This document shows, in pieces, positions 6,847 through 15,725 of a stretch of DNA of 64,000 bases (position 1 is the stretch's first letter; the number at the start of each line of letters is the position of its first letter). The DNA is taken from the NCBI GenBank assembly GCA_021817845.1, contig JAKAFW010000013.1, positions 1 through 64,000 on the forward strand. The letters run 5' to 3'. The translations under genes and the position numbers were made by a program. The stretch is from FEN-1297 sp021817845 (GTDB lineage Bacteria; Bacteroidota; Ignavibacteria; Ignavibacteriales; Ignavibacteriaceae). A model generated the notes under the pieces. It worked only from the letters and a program-made list of their open reading frames with translations. It was not told where the DNA came from and ran no database searches.

Positions 6847-9312
6847 TTAAAATATGCTTTGCGGATCTATATCATAAATCAATTTTACATCTCTGTAACG
6901 AGATTTACGATTGAACTCGATATAAGAATTGACAACTGCCTTCCTCATTATTGCTCCTCCGGGATCGGTATCCTTAAAATTTCTAATTAAAATATGAAAT
7001 CTAAAATTTCTTTTCAATTTCGTAATTATCGCTGTTGTCGGCTGGGAAATTGTTAGCCATTTTTTGTAGTTGATTAATTCTTTATAAAAATCCATGATTG
7101 CTCCTTTAGCTTTCTCTTCACTAACATCTTTTGTCTCGATTAAGCAGAGTCTTGCAAAAGGCGGGTAGTTTGTTTTTTCTCGATCTACAATTTCTTTTTG
7201 ATAAAATCCCGCGTAGTCATTCTGTAAAACTTTTTGAAGCGTAAAATAATTTTCATTTTGTGTCTGAATAATTACTTCTCCTTCGACTTTGCTTCTTCCG
7301 GCTCTACCGGCAACTTGTGTGAGAAGCTGGAATGTTCTTTCATCGGCACGAAAATCAGGCAGCCATAATGTTGTTTCGGCTGAAATTACCCCTACCAAAG
7401 TTAACCTTGGAAAGTCCAATCCTTTTGAAACCATTTGAGTGCCAACGAGTATGTCGATATTTCCCTTTCCGAATTCAAATAGAATTTTACTTAAGGATGA
7501 TTTTTTTGAAATGGAGTCGGAGTCAACTCTTTTTATTACAGCGGAAGGAAAGTAAAAGGAAAGTTCATCTTCCACACGTTCAGTCCCCGTACCGAAATAT
7601 TTAATTGAAAGCGAACCGCAATTTGTGCAAGCGTTGGGAATTTTTTTTATAAGCCCGCAGTAATGGCACTCGATAATATTTTGATTGATATGATATACCA
7701 TCGGAACGGAACAGTTATCGCAAGTTTCTATTTCACCGCAATCTTCGCAGTAAATTTGAGTCGAAAAGCCTCTTCTATTTTGGAGGATAATTATTCCTTC
7801 CTTTTTCCTAAGCCGGTCTTCAATTTTATCCAAAAGAATATTAGAAAAAACATTTTCCATCTTTTTCTTTTTTCTCTCTATAGCAACATTAACGAGAGAA
7901 ATTTTGGGAAGTTTGGCGTTATCAATTCTTTCCGGAAGCTCAAGTAGCTTGTATTTGTTGTTGAGAGCATTATACATACTTTCTATCGATGGTGTAGCCG
8001 ACCCGAGAATAACGGGGCATTTTGCAAACCTTGCGAGAATAATGGCACTGTCACGCGCATTATATTTGGGCGCCGATTCAAATTGCTTGTAGCTCGCATC
8101 GTGCTCCTCGTCTACGACAATAATTCCCAGGTTTTTTAGCGGGGCAAACAATGCAGACCGGGCACCAACTACAACTTTTGATTTCCCTTTTAGAATTTTA
8201 CGCCATGAATCATATCTTTCCCCCAAGGACATCCGGCTGTGAATTACAGATACAGTATCGCCAAAATTATTATATAGCCTTGACGTTATTTGCGGAGTCA
8301 AGGAAATTTCCGGAACTAAAAGCAAAGCAGTTTTCTTTTGAGCCAAAGTTTTTTTTACAAGCTCAATATAAATCTGAGTTTTACCGCTGCCTGTTACACC
8401 GTGCAGAAGATAGGTTTGAAATCTCCCATCTGACAAATTTTGGGATACTTCATTTATGACTAACTCTTGCTGCCCACTTAAAACAAAATCAACAAGATTC
8501 TCTTTATATTCCTCAGAATACTTTCTTTCAATCTCCTTTTCTACAACTTTAATTAAATTCTTTTCAACCAAAGAATTTATTGAAGTCTGGGAAGCTCCTG
8601 CCTTTTTAAGCAATTCCGCCTGCGAAATTGATTTAGATTTCTTTGAAATTAATTCTAAAAGAATTTTTACCTGCTTCGGTGATCTTGATTCTAAAGCAGG
8701 GAGATGTGCGTAAACTTCACCAACAGACTTATTAAGTTCAACAAAAAGTGCAGTTTTAATTTTTACTTTTGCTTGCTCAATTTCATCAAGCACAGTAATT
8801 GCACCGTTCTTTTGAAGCGTATTGATAATAGAGTAAATATTTTTCTTTTTAACGTTTTTTTGAAGAAAGTTAAAGCTTAATTCGTCGCGTTCAGAAAGAA
8901 TTTCCAAAATCTTTCCTTTTACACTTTCCTTTTTCTTCTCTTCCCGGAATAATTTTAGACAAAGACTTTTATCAGTGATAATCTTCTTTTTTGATTCAAC
9001 GTCGGTGCCATATGGAACTGCTAATTTAAGGGCTTCGCCAAGTGACGATAAATAATAGTCAGACAACCATTGATAAAATTCTAAAGAGGTCTTTGAAAAG
9101 ATGGGCTCGATATCAAGAACATCGGCTATTGATTTAATTTTCTCTAAATTCTCAGGCTTGCTGGTAATGTTAATGATAAAACCGGTAAGCGATCTTTTAC
9201 CGAATGGTGCTAATACCCTCACTCCAATTTGGGCAGAACTTTCGAGTTCCTCCGGAACTGAATAAGTGAAAGCATTCCTGAATGGTAAAGGGAAAACAAT
9301 TTCAACAAACAT
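6847..9312 (-). CDS. priA: Primosomal protein N' (replication restart helicase PriA)
   Basis: 821 residues, somewhat longer than the E. coli protein. It recognises stalled forks and unwinds DNA 3'-5' to reload the replisome. The N-terminal DNA-binding domain begins FVEIVFPLPFRNAFTYSVP, followed by a winged-helix region. The helicase core has Walker A GVTGSGKTQIY, the DEEH box (VVDEEHDASYKQ), LGSATPS and the late motifs VGTQMVSKGLDFP and QVAGRAGR. Between the helicase lobes lie the zinc-binding cysteines CEDCGEIETCDNC and CHYC...CTNC, eight in all. It starts at the base after the lipoprotein stop, so it is the last gene of the lysA-lipoprotein-priA unit. Confidence 0.97.
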   Translation of the reverse strand: MFVEIVFPLPFRNAFTYSVPEELESSAQIGVRVLAPFGKRSLTGFIINITSKPENLEKIKSIADVLDIEPIFSKTSLEFYQWLSDYYLSSLGEALKLAVPYGTDVESKKKIITDKSLCLKLFREEKKKESVKGKILEILSERDELSFNFLQKNVKKKNIYSIINTLQKNGAITVLDEIEQAKVKIKTALFVELNKSVGEVYAHLPALESRSPKQVKILLELISKKSKSISQAELLKKAGASQTSINSLVEKNLIKVVEKEIERKYSEEYKENLVDFVLSGQQELVINEVSQNLSDGRFQTYLLHGVTGSGKTQIYIELVKKTLAQKKTALLLVPEISLTPQITSRLYNNFGDTVSVIHSRMSLGERYDSWRKILKGKSKVVVGARSALFAPLKNLGIIVVDEEHDASYKQFESAPKYNARDSAIILARFAKCPVILGSATPSIESMYNALNNKYKLLELPERIDNAKLPKISLVNVAIERKKKKMENVFSNILLDKIEDRLRKKEGIIILQNRRGFSTQIYCEDCGEIETCDNCSVPMVYHINQNIIECHYCGLIKKIPNACTNCGSLSIKYFGTGTERVEDELSFYFPSAVIKRVDSDSISKKSSLSKILFEFGKGNIDILVGTQMVSKGLDFPRLTLVGVISAETTLWLPDFRADERTFQLLTQVAGRAGRSKVEGEVIIQTQNENYFTLQKVLQNDYAGFYQKEIVDREKTNYPPFARLCLIETKDVSEEKAKGAIMDFYKELINYKKWLTISQPTTAIITKLKRNFRFHILIRNFKDTDPGGAIMRKAVVNSYIEFNRKSRYRDVKLIYDIDPQSIF

Positions 9313-9870
9313 TTAATTCATTTGTTTTTTATAGAACGGAGCCAGCGGTCTGTAAGGATTATTCTTAAAGGACTCACTGAACATTTCAAACTTTAATATT
9401 TTTATATTTTTGTCCCACAAAATTCTTTTGAATTCTTTTGACATAACTATTACTCCGTTTGTGGAAAGCACACTATCGTCAAGCGCAAGGTTCAGATAAT
9501 GAAAACCGTCTTCATATCTGATATTTTCAACAGTGCTGATACTGTCAAATTTATATTCTCCTTGCCCGATAAGAATTCCGTCTTTAACAAAAAGTTTTCT
9601 GGAATAAATATCTTTCCCTTGTTTCTTCTGCTGATCGACAAACTCTTTACTCTTCAACATAAATTGGAAAAGATTATTCTTATCTTTTTGAAAATCATCC
9701 TCTGTCTCAGATTCGGAGCGCATATCGTAAGCAGTAACTATAGCATAACCTTTTTCCGGAGTATCCAGATGGACTTCGTAGCTGATTTTATGAAAAACCA
9801 AGCAGCCGTTTAGCGTTAACAAAAACACGGTCGAAATAATCAAAGCCGGAACCAAAATAAATTTTTTCAT
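9313..9870 (-). CDS. Predicted lipoprotein of unknown function
   Basis: 185 residues. The N-terminus MKKFILVPALIISTVFLLTLNGC is a lipoprotein signal peptide with the lipid-acceptor Cys at residue 23. The mature part is polar and rich in short strands (YEVHLDTPEKGYAIVTAYDMRSESETEDD), with no motif I recognise. It lies between lysA (8-base gap) and priA (0-base gap) and so shares their transcript. It likely sits in the inner or outer membrane facing the periplasm. Confidence 0.7.
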   Translation of the reverse strand: MKKFILVPALIISTVFLLTLNGCLVFHKISYEVHLDTPEKGYAIVTAYDMRSESETEDDFQKDKNNLFQFMLKSKEFVDQQKKQGKDIYSRKLFVKDGILIGQGEYKFDSISTVENIRYEDGFHYLNLALDDSVLSTNGVIVMSKEFKRILWDKNIKILKFEMFSESFKNNPYRPLAPFYKKQMN

Positions 9871-9878
9871 TTTTCACC

Positions 9879-11138
9879 TTAGATGTTTTCGTCAAAAAAG
9901 AGATGTTCAAAAGATTCTCTGTTTTTAATAATCTTAAAATTAAAGCCCTCAACTAAAATTTCCGGTGGACGTCTCCTGGCATTATAATTTGAAGCCATCG
10001 CCATTCCATACGCTCCCGCAGACATAACAGCTAAATAATCTCCGCGCTTACTATCTTGGATATTTCTATCCTTAGCAAGAAAATCACCGCTTTCGCAAAC
10101 GGGGCCGACTACATCAGCGATAATATCTTTACTATTATTATTAATTTGTACCGGTTGAATATGGTGATAAGCGCCATAAATACTAGGTCTAATTAAGTCA
10201 TTCATTGCGGCATCAACTATAATAAATTTTTTTTTATGATTTACTTTTGTATAAAGAACTTGTGCTACTAAAATACCGGCGTTAGCAGACAGGTATCTGC
10301 CGGGTTCAAGGAAAACCTTACAATCTAATTTTTTTAATATCGGAATAAGCGCTTCTGCAAATTCATGTGCGGAAAAAGTTTTTTCATTGTAATATTCAAC
10401 TCCTATTCCTCCTCCTAAATCAAAATGCTTTAGATTTATTCCCTCCGATTTAAGCACAAAAAAAACCTTAGATAGCTTTTCAACTGCTGAGACAAAAGGT
10501 TCAACAGTAGTTATTTGAGAACCGATATGCATGTCAATTCCGGTATACTCAATATTTTTAAATCTATCTTTTTGTGTATAAAGTTTGATGGCAGAAGCTA
10601 CATCAACTCCAAATTTATTTTCCGCTAAACCGGTAGAAATATATGGATGTGTTTTGGGGTCGACATCAGGGTTGACTCTTATCCCAACACGCGCTGTCAT
10701 ATTTAAAGAGAAAGCTATTTCATTTATTAAAATTAGTTCTTCTTCCGATTCCGCTTTTATCATAAGCAAATCATTTTCAATAGCTAATTTTATTTCGGCG
10801 GGAGTTTTTCCTACGCCTGAAAAAATAATTTTATCATTACTCACACCAACTTTTAATGCACGAAGTAATTCACCTTCAGAATTTACGTCTACACCGCTTC
10901 CCATGTCAGTAAATATTTTTATAACGCTCAGGTTAAAATTTGATTTAACTGCATAGAAAATTGTGTGGTCTATTTCCTTAAAAGCCGAATTTAACTCGTT
11001 AAACCTATCGATAAAATATTTTTTACTATATATATATACAGGTGTGCCGGTCTCTTTAAGGATATTTTTTAAGGAAATATCTTCGCAGAATAATTCATTA
11101 TTATTGTAAGTGAAATATTCTGAGTTAAAATAATTCAT
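9879..11138 (-). CDS. lysA: Diaminopimelate decarboxylase
   Basis: 419 residues. It performs the last step of lysine synthesis, meso-diaminopimelate to L-lysine plus CO2, using PLP. It is a fold-type III decarboxylase: the PLP lysine is Lys65 in FYAVKSN. GIDMHIGSQI, the glycine-rich HFDLGGGIGVEY, EPGRYLSANAG and the second-domain VGPVCESGDFLAKDR follow. SAGAYGMAMASNYN near the end is also typical. It opens the lysA-lipoprotein-priA unit; the promoter should lie in 11139-11280. Confidence 0.96.
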   Translation of the reverse strand: MNYFNSEYFTYNNNELFCEDISLKNILKETGTPVYIYSKKYFIDRFNELNSAFKEIDHTIFYAVKSNFNLSVIKIFTDMGSGVDVNSEGELLRALKVGVSNDKIIFSGVGKTPAEIKLAIENDLLMIKAESEEELILINEIAFSLNMTARVGIRVNPDVDPKTHPYISTGLAENKFGVDVASAIKLYTQKDRFKNIEYTGIDMHIGSQITTVEPFVSAVEKLSKVFFVLKSEGINLKHFDLGGGIGVEYYNEKTFSAHEFAEALIPILKKLDCKVFLEPGRYLSANAGILVAQVLYTKVNHKKKFIIVDAAMNDLIRPSIYGAYHHIQPVQINNNSKDIIADVVGPVCESGDFLAKDRNIQDSKRGDYLAVMSAGAYGMAMASNYNARRRPPEILVEGFNFKIIKNRESFEHLFFDENI

Positions 11139-11281
11139 TTCGATCCGGAAATTTGTTTTGATTTTAATTTAAGCAAAGATAAGAAAAATTCTTTTGAATC
11201 TTAATGTTGCTGATAATATCATTTAAAAAATAGCATAAAAATTTTTGTGAAGATACCAAGCCAAAGCTTAAAATTAAAAAA

Positions 11282-11316
11282 GCGGGAGAGCAATTTATTT
11301 TAATTTGCTCTCCCGC
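11282..11316 (-). terminator. Rho-independent terminator of the ExbB/ExbD/TonB operon
   Basis: A perfect 12-base stem, GCGGGAGAGCAA (11282-11293) and its complement (11305-11316), with an 11-base loop. On the minus strand the stem is followed by a run of six T. It sits directly downstream of the 46-residue gene that ends the operon and upstream of lysA. Confidence 0.9.
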
Positions 11317-11345
11317 TTCAATAAAAAACTAAATTTCAAATTCAA

Positions 11346-11486
11346 TTAAAGATGAAATACCGCAACAGTTAAATAATTGGCTAATGCAGCAATTAAGAAT
11401 AAACCGCCAACTATTACCAAGATCCAAACCAATACTTTAATCCAAGTGGAAGCAAGAAAATTTCGGAAGTTGTATATCTTAATCAT
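11346..11486 (-). CDS. Small single-span membrane protein (46 residues)
   Basis: A 46-codon frame too short for most gene finders. It starts at ATG 11486, four bases after a strong AAAGGAG ribosome site. The product begins MIKIYNFRNFLASTWIKV, then a long hydrophobic helix (about residues 18-42) and ends VAVFHL. It lies 13 bases after the TPR gene stop and just before the operon terminator, so it is in the transcribed unit. The good ribosome site, clean membrane helix and tight position support a real gene. Function unknown. Confidence 0.7.
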   Translation of the reverse strand: MIKIYNFRNFLASTWIKVLVWILVIVGGLFLIAALANYLTVAVFHL

Positions 11487-11499
11487 CTAACTCCTTTAT

Positions 11500-12885
11500 T
11501 TATAAACTAAGAAGCTTCAAGCCTTTTTTTGCGTCAGCATTAGTTGGGTCAATAGAAAGAACTGCACGATATTCCTTTGCAGCCTCAGCTTTGTTTCCGC
11601 TAAAAGCATAAGCCTGCGCAAGCCATAAATGATATTGTGCGCTATTTGGGGTATAGCTTAAAGCTGTTTTTAAACTTTCTATTGCATCCTTATATTTTTT
11701 CTTTACAAGATTGGTATAACCAAAAAATCCATTAGCTTCCGCAACTTCGCTTTTGAATTTGTCTTCATTGCCTGCAGTAATTTTTAAAATCTTTGTGTAA
11801 ACATCGGCAGCAGCAGCATCGTTCCGCATATATTGGTCCGTTCTTGCCAGCCAAGTTAAAGCAGGCATGTAATCACTTTTAATGTTAATAGCTTGTTCTA
11901 ATGCAGTCTTTGCGCTATCATAATTTTGCATTTGGAGGTAGCAAAGTGATTTATTTACATAAGAACTTACCGAGGTTGAATCTGATTTTATTCTACGATC
12001 ATAATAAACAATTGCTTGTTCATATTTCCCGGTGCTCAAATACATATTTGCTATTTCTTGATTTAATTCCGTTAGTGAAGAATCTTTTGCCAAAGCTTTG
12101 GTTAAATAAATGATTGCAACCGAATCTTGCTTAGCCGCTTGCAACTCACTTCCAACAGTAGAAAAATCAGTAGCAGAAAATAGTGAATCAGGGACAACGG
12201 CAAAAACTTTCAAAGCCTCCGAAAAGTTTTTGTTATAAGCTAAAGATAAGGCTTCTATTCTTTCCAACTTTACATCGTTGGGAAATACACTTAATCCTTT
12301 TTGGGTAATCTCAATAGCCTGAGGAAAATTTTGCATTAGAAACAAAGATCTTGCTGCAAAAAAGTAGGCGTCATATTTCTTATTATCGAAGGTAAGATAT
12401 TTTTCAAGATAAAACGAAGCATTGGGATATTGCTTTGCATAATAAAGCAATGTGCCTAAGTTGTAATACGCTTGCGAATAAGTTGAATCAAGAGATATTA
12501 CCTGAAGATATTTATTTGCGGCATCAGTATAACTTTTTTGCTTTTCAAATGCCTTGGCTAATTTAAATTTTATTATAGTACTAAGTGAATCAAGCTTTTC
12601 TGCTTTTTGATAATCACTTATCGAAAGCTCTAAAACTCCCATTTTATTATAAGCATCGCCTAATGCTTCATAAACTTTAGGATTATTTTGATCGTTGGTA
12701 GATAAGTCAACCAAGATTTTTATTGCTATATCAGTCGAGTCATGATTAAGATAATCTTGAGCTATCGTTAAGGCTTTGCTATATTCCTTATTCCGAATAA
12801 ATTTTGATGCCTCATCATATTTTTGCTGCGCAAAGGTAATGCTTGTTATGACTACAAAAAGTGTAACGAAGGTTATTGCTTTCAT
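11500..12885 (-). CDS. Periplasmic TPR-repeat protein of the TonB operon
   Basis: 461 residues. A signal peptide (MKAITFVTLFVVITSITFAQ, cut after about residue 20) is followed by about ten tetratricopeptide repeats to the C-terminus. Clear units include VYEALGDAYNKMGVLELSI, AYYNLGTLLYYAKQYPNA and YHLWLAQAYAFSGNKAEAA. TPR arrays bind protein partners, so this is probably a periplasmic scaffold. It follows the PstS-like gene by 13 bases. A TPR protein at this place in an ExbB-ExbD-ExbD-TonB operon is a recurrent arrangement in Bacteroidota-type genomes; its role is not known to me. Confidence 0.8.
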   Translation of the reverse strand: MKAITFVTLFVVITSITFAQQKYDEASKFIRNKEYSKALTIAQDYLNHDSTDIAIKILVDLSTNDQNNPKVYEALGDAYNKMGVLELSISDYQKAEKLDSLSTIIKFKLAKAFEKQKSYTDAANKYLQVISLDSTYSQAYYNLGTLLYYAKQYPNASFYLEKYLTFDNKKYDAYFFAARSLFLMQNFPQAIEITQKGLSVFPNDVKLERIEALSLAYNKNFSEALKVFAVVPDSLFSATDFSTVGSELQAAKQDSVAIIYLTKALAKDSSLTELNQEIANMYLSTGKYEQAIVYYDRRIKSDSTSVSSYVNKSLCYLQMQNYDSAKTALEQAINIKSDYMPALTWLARTDQYMRNDAAAADVYTKILKITAGNEDKFKSEVAEANGFFGYTNLVKKKYKDAIESLKTALSYTPNSAQYHLWLAQAYAFSGNKAEAAKEYRAVLSIDPTNADAKKGLKLLSL

Positions 12886-12898
12886 CTTTTAATCCATG

Positions 12899-13765
12899 TT
12901 ATTGATTTTGATTAATTTTTACAGGAACAGCTGCGGGAGCCAAATTCTGACCGAGAGCAATTTTCTGCCCAATATAACTTGTCAAAAATGTAGTAAAGCC
13001 TGACGCAACACTTCTTCCCTTTTCATTTAAATAGATAAAAATGGTTTCCTTGAATGGATAATAATCTTTGTATACTAATCCAGGATGGGGTTCATAATAA
13101 TTATCATCCAATTTGTTTTGATTAAACTCTCCAACTTTGAGAAATTTTATTTTTGAAGAATCCTGGACAGTATTAAAACTTAGCAATCCGATTTTATCAG
13201 AACTATTTTTTACAACCGCAAACACTGCGCTGTCGCTTGGGACTACTTCAACATTTTTAGGAATTTTTCCTTTTAAAATCTTTTCTGAAATATATTGATA
13301 AGTCCCTGTATTGGTTTGTGGTATTACAACTCTAATGTTGCTTGATTCTCCAGACAATATACTTTGTATTTCATCTATTCTTATATTCTGGATGCTACTA
13401 TTCTTAGGTGCTATAACGGCAATTGCGTTATAACAAAACTTAAAAATATTCAGTCCAATTTTATTTTTGTTAACAAAATCCTGCTGTTTTTCATTTAAGC
13501 CCATTGTGCTAACAAACATTTTATAATTGCCGTTTAATACTCCTGCTATTCCATCATAGGGGGTAACTTTTTTCAAATCAATCTTAGAAGTCTTATATAG
13601 CGAATCAAAAACAACACTCTCTTGGTTAACAATAGGAAAAACAGCTTCATCAACAGCGGCAAGTAGGTAGCCCTTAGTCGGCGTTACTTTTGGCTCTTGG
13701 CAGCCGGCAAAAAATATGATAGTAAATAAAAATACTAAGACAATAGATAAGAGATTAACTTTCAT
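12899..13765 (-). CDS. PstS-like periplasmic binding lipoprotein
   Basis: About 288 residues from ATG 13765 (MKVNLLSIVLVFLFTIIFFAGC). This start puts a lipoprotein signal first; an upstream ATG at 13798 would add 11 unlikely residues. The lipid-acceptor Cys is about residue 21. The body resembles PBP-like domain 2 of phosphate-binding PstS: VDEAVFPIVNQES near the start, NAIAVIAPKNS, the 'QIxxIxSG' segment, then PQTNTGTYQYISEKIL. The last is the phosphate-loop region, but the usual SGT is replaced by NTGTY. No PstCAB transporter is nearby; the neighbours are TonB parts. A ligand sensor or accessory role is inferred. Its start overlaps the end of the upstream small gene by 11 bases. Confidence 0.75.
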   Translation of the reverse strand: MKVNLLSIVLVFLFTIIFFAGCQEPKVTPTKGYLLAAVDEAVFPIVNQESVVFDSLYKTSKIDLKKVTPYDGIAGVLNGNYKMFVSTMGLNEKQQDFVNKNKIGLNIFKFCYNAIAVIAPKNSSIQNIRIDEIQSILSGESSNIRVVIPQTNTGTYQYISEKILKGKIPKNVEVVPSDSAVFAVVKNSSDKIGLLSFNTVQDSSKIKFLKVGEFNQNKLDDNYYEPHPGLVYKDYYPFKETIFIYLNEKGRSVASGFTTFLTSYIGQKIALGQNLAPAAVPVKINQNQ

Positions 13766-13952
13766 TTCTGTTGTTATTCTTGAAATATGTAATGACAATT
13801 CTAAACGTACCGTAAAGGATAAAGACTACACCCAAAATAATTCGGAATTTTAACGGAAAACTTATTGGAATGAAATATCCTGCAAGAAAAGCCGCGCCAA
13901 GAATTATAAAAATTGTCGCCATTAAATATGCAAGATACTTCATCCAAAACAT
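13755..13952 (-). CDS. Small two-helix membrane protein
   Basis: 65 residues with two hydrophobic helices (about 5-27 and 36-56) and a basic, Asn-rich tail. It lies 11 bases after tonB and overlaps the start of the PstS-like gene by 11 bases, so it is co-transcribed and probably translationally coupled. I recognise no family. The tight fit in the operon supports it as a real gene. Confidence 0.65.
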   Translation of the reverse strand: MFWMKYLAYLMATIFIILGAAFLAGYFIPISFPLKFRIILGVVFILYGTFRIVITYFKNNNRNES

Positions 13953-13963
13953 TTCTAACCCGG

Positions 13964-14704
13964 TTATTGATTAAGCTTGAACCTAAAAGGTACTACAACC
14001 CAAACCATTACAGGTGCTTTATGCTGAATTGCCGGAGTGAAAACAAATTTCATAGCGGCATTAACAGCTGGTTGATTAAATACTTCCGAGTCACTCTTAA
14101 TAACAACGGCTTTTATAGGTTTGCCTTCTTTATTAACAAGGATTTTTACGAATACAGTTCCTTCGATGCCGGCTCTTTTTGCGAGATCCGGGTATTCAGG
14201 TTGTGCCGAAACTACAACTTCCGGTTGTTTTTCGACAGGCACGAACTCATTCATTCCCGGTACATCACTCGATGGAGCATCGACTTTTAAATCCTTTGTG
14301 ATTTGTACATTACCGCCACCCGCGCCTTCTCCCACTGGAGAAGAAACCTGACTCATTTGCTGTTGCGTGGCAATTGTTTGCTCTTTAGGTGCTTCTGCAT
14401 CCGGGACAGGGACAGGTGTACCAACAGTAGGTTTAGCAGCCGGCGCCGAAACTGCAAGTTGCTGTTGGGTTTGATCATTAAGAGACGGAGGAGGTCCGAG
14501 ATCGCTGTATTTTAATATTCTAACAGTATCAATATTACTTTCATCATCTTTGGAAATAGATTGGATGAAAATGTAAGTACCAATTAGAAAAACGTGAATA
14601 AGTACAGCGATTGTAAACCCGATGCTGAAATTTTTCGGATATAACTTCTTTAATTCGAAGGCACCGTATTCCGTCTTGTCTATGGCAATTGTGTTATTAT
14701 TCAT
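13964..14704 (-). CDS. tonB: TonB-family energy transducer
   Basis: 246 residues. It carries the proton-motive energy collected by ExbB/ExbD to outer-membrane receptors. A single membrane anchor lies at about 27-47 with the functionally important His (LIHVFLIGTY, His37). A Pro/Gln/Ala-rich periplasmic linker follows (about 70-165). The C-terminal TonB domain (about 165-246) contains YPDLAKRAGIEGTVFVKILVN and the late NAAMKFVFTPA and WVVVPFRF. It is 14 bases after the second exbD. First of two TonB proteins in this window. Confidence 0.92.
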   Translation of the reverse strand: MNNNTIAIDKTEYGAFELKKLYPKNFSIGFTIAVLIHVFLIGTYIFIQSISKDDESNIDTVRILKYSDLGPPPSLNDQTQQQLAVSAPAAKPTVGTPVPVPDAEAPKEQTIATQQQMSQVSSPVGEGAGGGNVQITKDLKVDAPSSDVPGMNEFVPVEKQPEVVVSAQPEYPDLAKRAGIEGTVFVKILVNKEGKPIKAVVIKSDSEVFNQPAVNAAMKFVFTPAIQHKAPVMVWVVVPFRFKLNQ

Positions 14705-14718
14705 TTTTTACCTCGTTT

Positions 14719-15219
14719 TTAAGATGCCTTTAATAATGCTTTAGTATCTGTATCAGTCATAGGTGCAATTGAAAAACGCTGCAAGTTAGCTAGATTTAGT
14801 TGGTCAATTAAGTCAACCATCATGTGATACTTGCTTTTTCTATCGAACTTTAACAGAATAACAAGTTTAGGATTTCCTTGCGCTTCCTTATCGAAAAAGG
14901 CTTTCAATCCGCTGAAGTCGATAGATTGAGGCTTGTCTGTAGCTGCAGCATAAAAAACTTTATCATTAGCATCTACATAAACTGTCAATAAGTTCGACTG
15001 AGCGATTTCTATTTTTGTTTTTGCGTCCGGAGGTAAATTTATCTCCAGAGTCTGTTGTTTAAGTAAGACGGTAGTTAGCATGAAGAACGTCAATAAGAGA
15101 AAAGCAACGTCAACCATTGGTGTCATATCTACCCTAACACCGGCTCTTTTTTTCTTGCCTTTCTTAGTGTGACCTTTTGACTTTCCTTCTCTTCCACCGC
15201 CAGCGTCAACTCCACTCAT
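14719..15219 (-). CDS. exbD: ExbD/TolR-family biopolymer transport protein (second copy)
   Basis: 166 residues. Glycine/lysine-rich cytoplasmic N-terminus (about 30 residues), one membrane helix starting VDMTPMVDVAFLLLTFFML with the proton-carrying Asp37, then a periplasmic domain. The paired ExbD subunits occupy the pore of the ExbB pentamer. A second, different ExbD lies 23 bases upstream; the helix is nearly identical but the periplasmic domains diverge, so they may form a heterodimer. Confidence 0.92.
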   Translation of the reverse strand: MSGVDAGGGREGKSKGHTKKGKKKRAGVRVDMTPMVDVAFLLLTFFMLTTVLLKQQTLEINLPPDAKTKIEIAQSNLLTVYVDANDKVFYAAATDKPQSIDFSGLKAFFDKEAQGNPKLVILLKFDRKSKYHMMVDLIDQLNLANLQRFSIAPMTDTDTKALLKAS

Positions 15220-15242
15220 TTTTAATTTCCTCTATAATTAAA

Positions 15243-15713
15243 TTATTTCTTATCTACAATTGAATTTGTGATCATGGCGAATCTTGTAATGTTTGTCTTT
15301 TGTAAAGTGCTCATTATATCTTCAATAGTTCCATAATCTGCATCTATATCACCTTTTATAACCGTTCTTAGTCTTGGATCGCTTATACGCGCTTGAACAA
15401 GAAGGTCTGCAAGGTTTTCAACTTTTACCTGAACCATCCTCTTAAGTTTTGCTTCTTGACCAAATAATCTTGCCATCAATGCTGGAGCATCGACGCCCAT
15501 ATAAATATTTCCGGGTTTGTCAACATATATGGTCATAACATCTGCATCGGGAAGTTTAAAAGCGGAATGCGATGATGGCACTTCAATTTTAACCTGCTGG
15601 GCAGGTGAAAACTGCGTAGTAAGCATGAAGAACGTTAACAATAGAAATGCAACGTCAACCATAGGAGTCATATCAATTTTTACAGCTATACGTCCTTTTT
15701 TAATTTTTGGCAT
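15243..15713 (-). CDS. exbD: ExbD/TolR-family biopolymer transport protein (first copy)
   Basis: 156 residues. Short basic N-terminus, then VKIDMTPMVDVAFLLLTFFM with the conserved membrane Asp20, and a periplasmic domain of about 110 residues. It starts 12 bases after the exbB stop. Paired exbD genes are usual in Bacteroidota-type TonB operons. Confidence 0.92.
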   Translation of the reverse strand: MPKIKKGRIAVKIDMTPMVDVAFLLLTFFMLTTQFSPAQQVKIEVPSSHSAFKLPDADVMTIYVDKPGNIYMGVDAPALMARLFGQEAKLKRMVQVKVENLADLLVQARISDPRLRTVIKGDIDADYGTIEDIMSTLQKTNITRFAMITNSIVDKK

Positions 15714-15725
15714 AGTTAAGCCTCT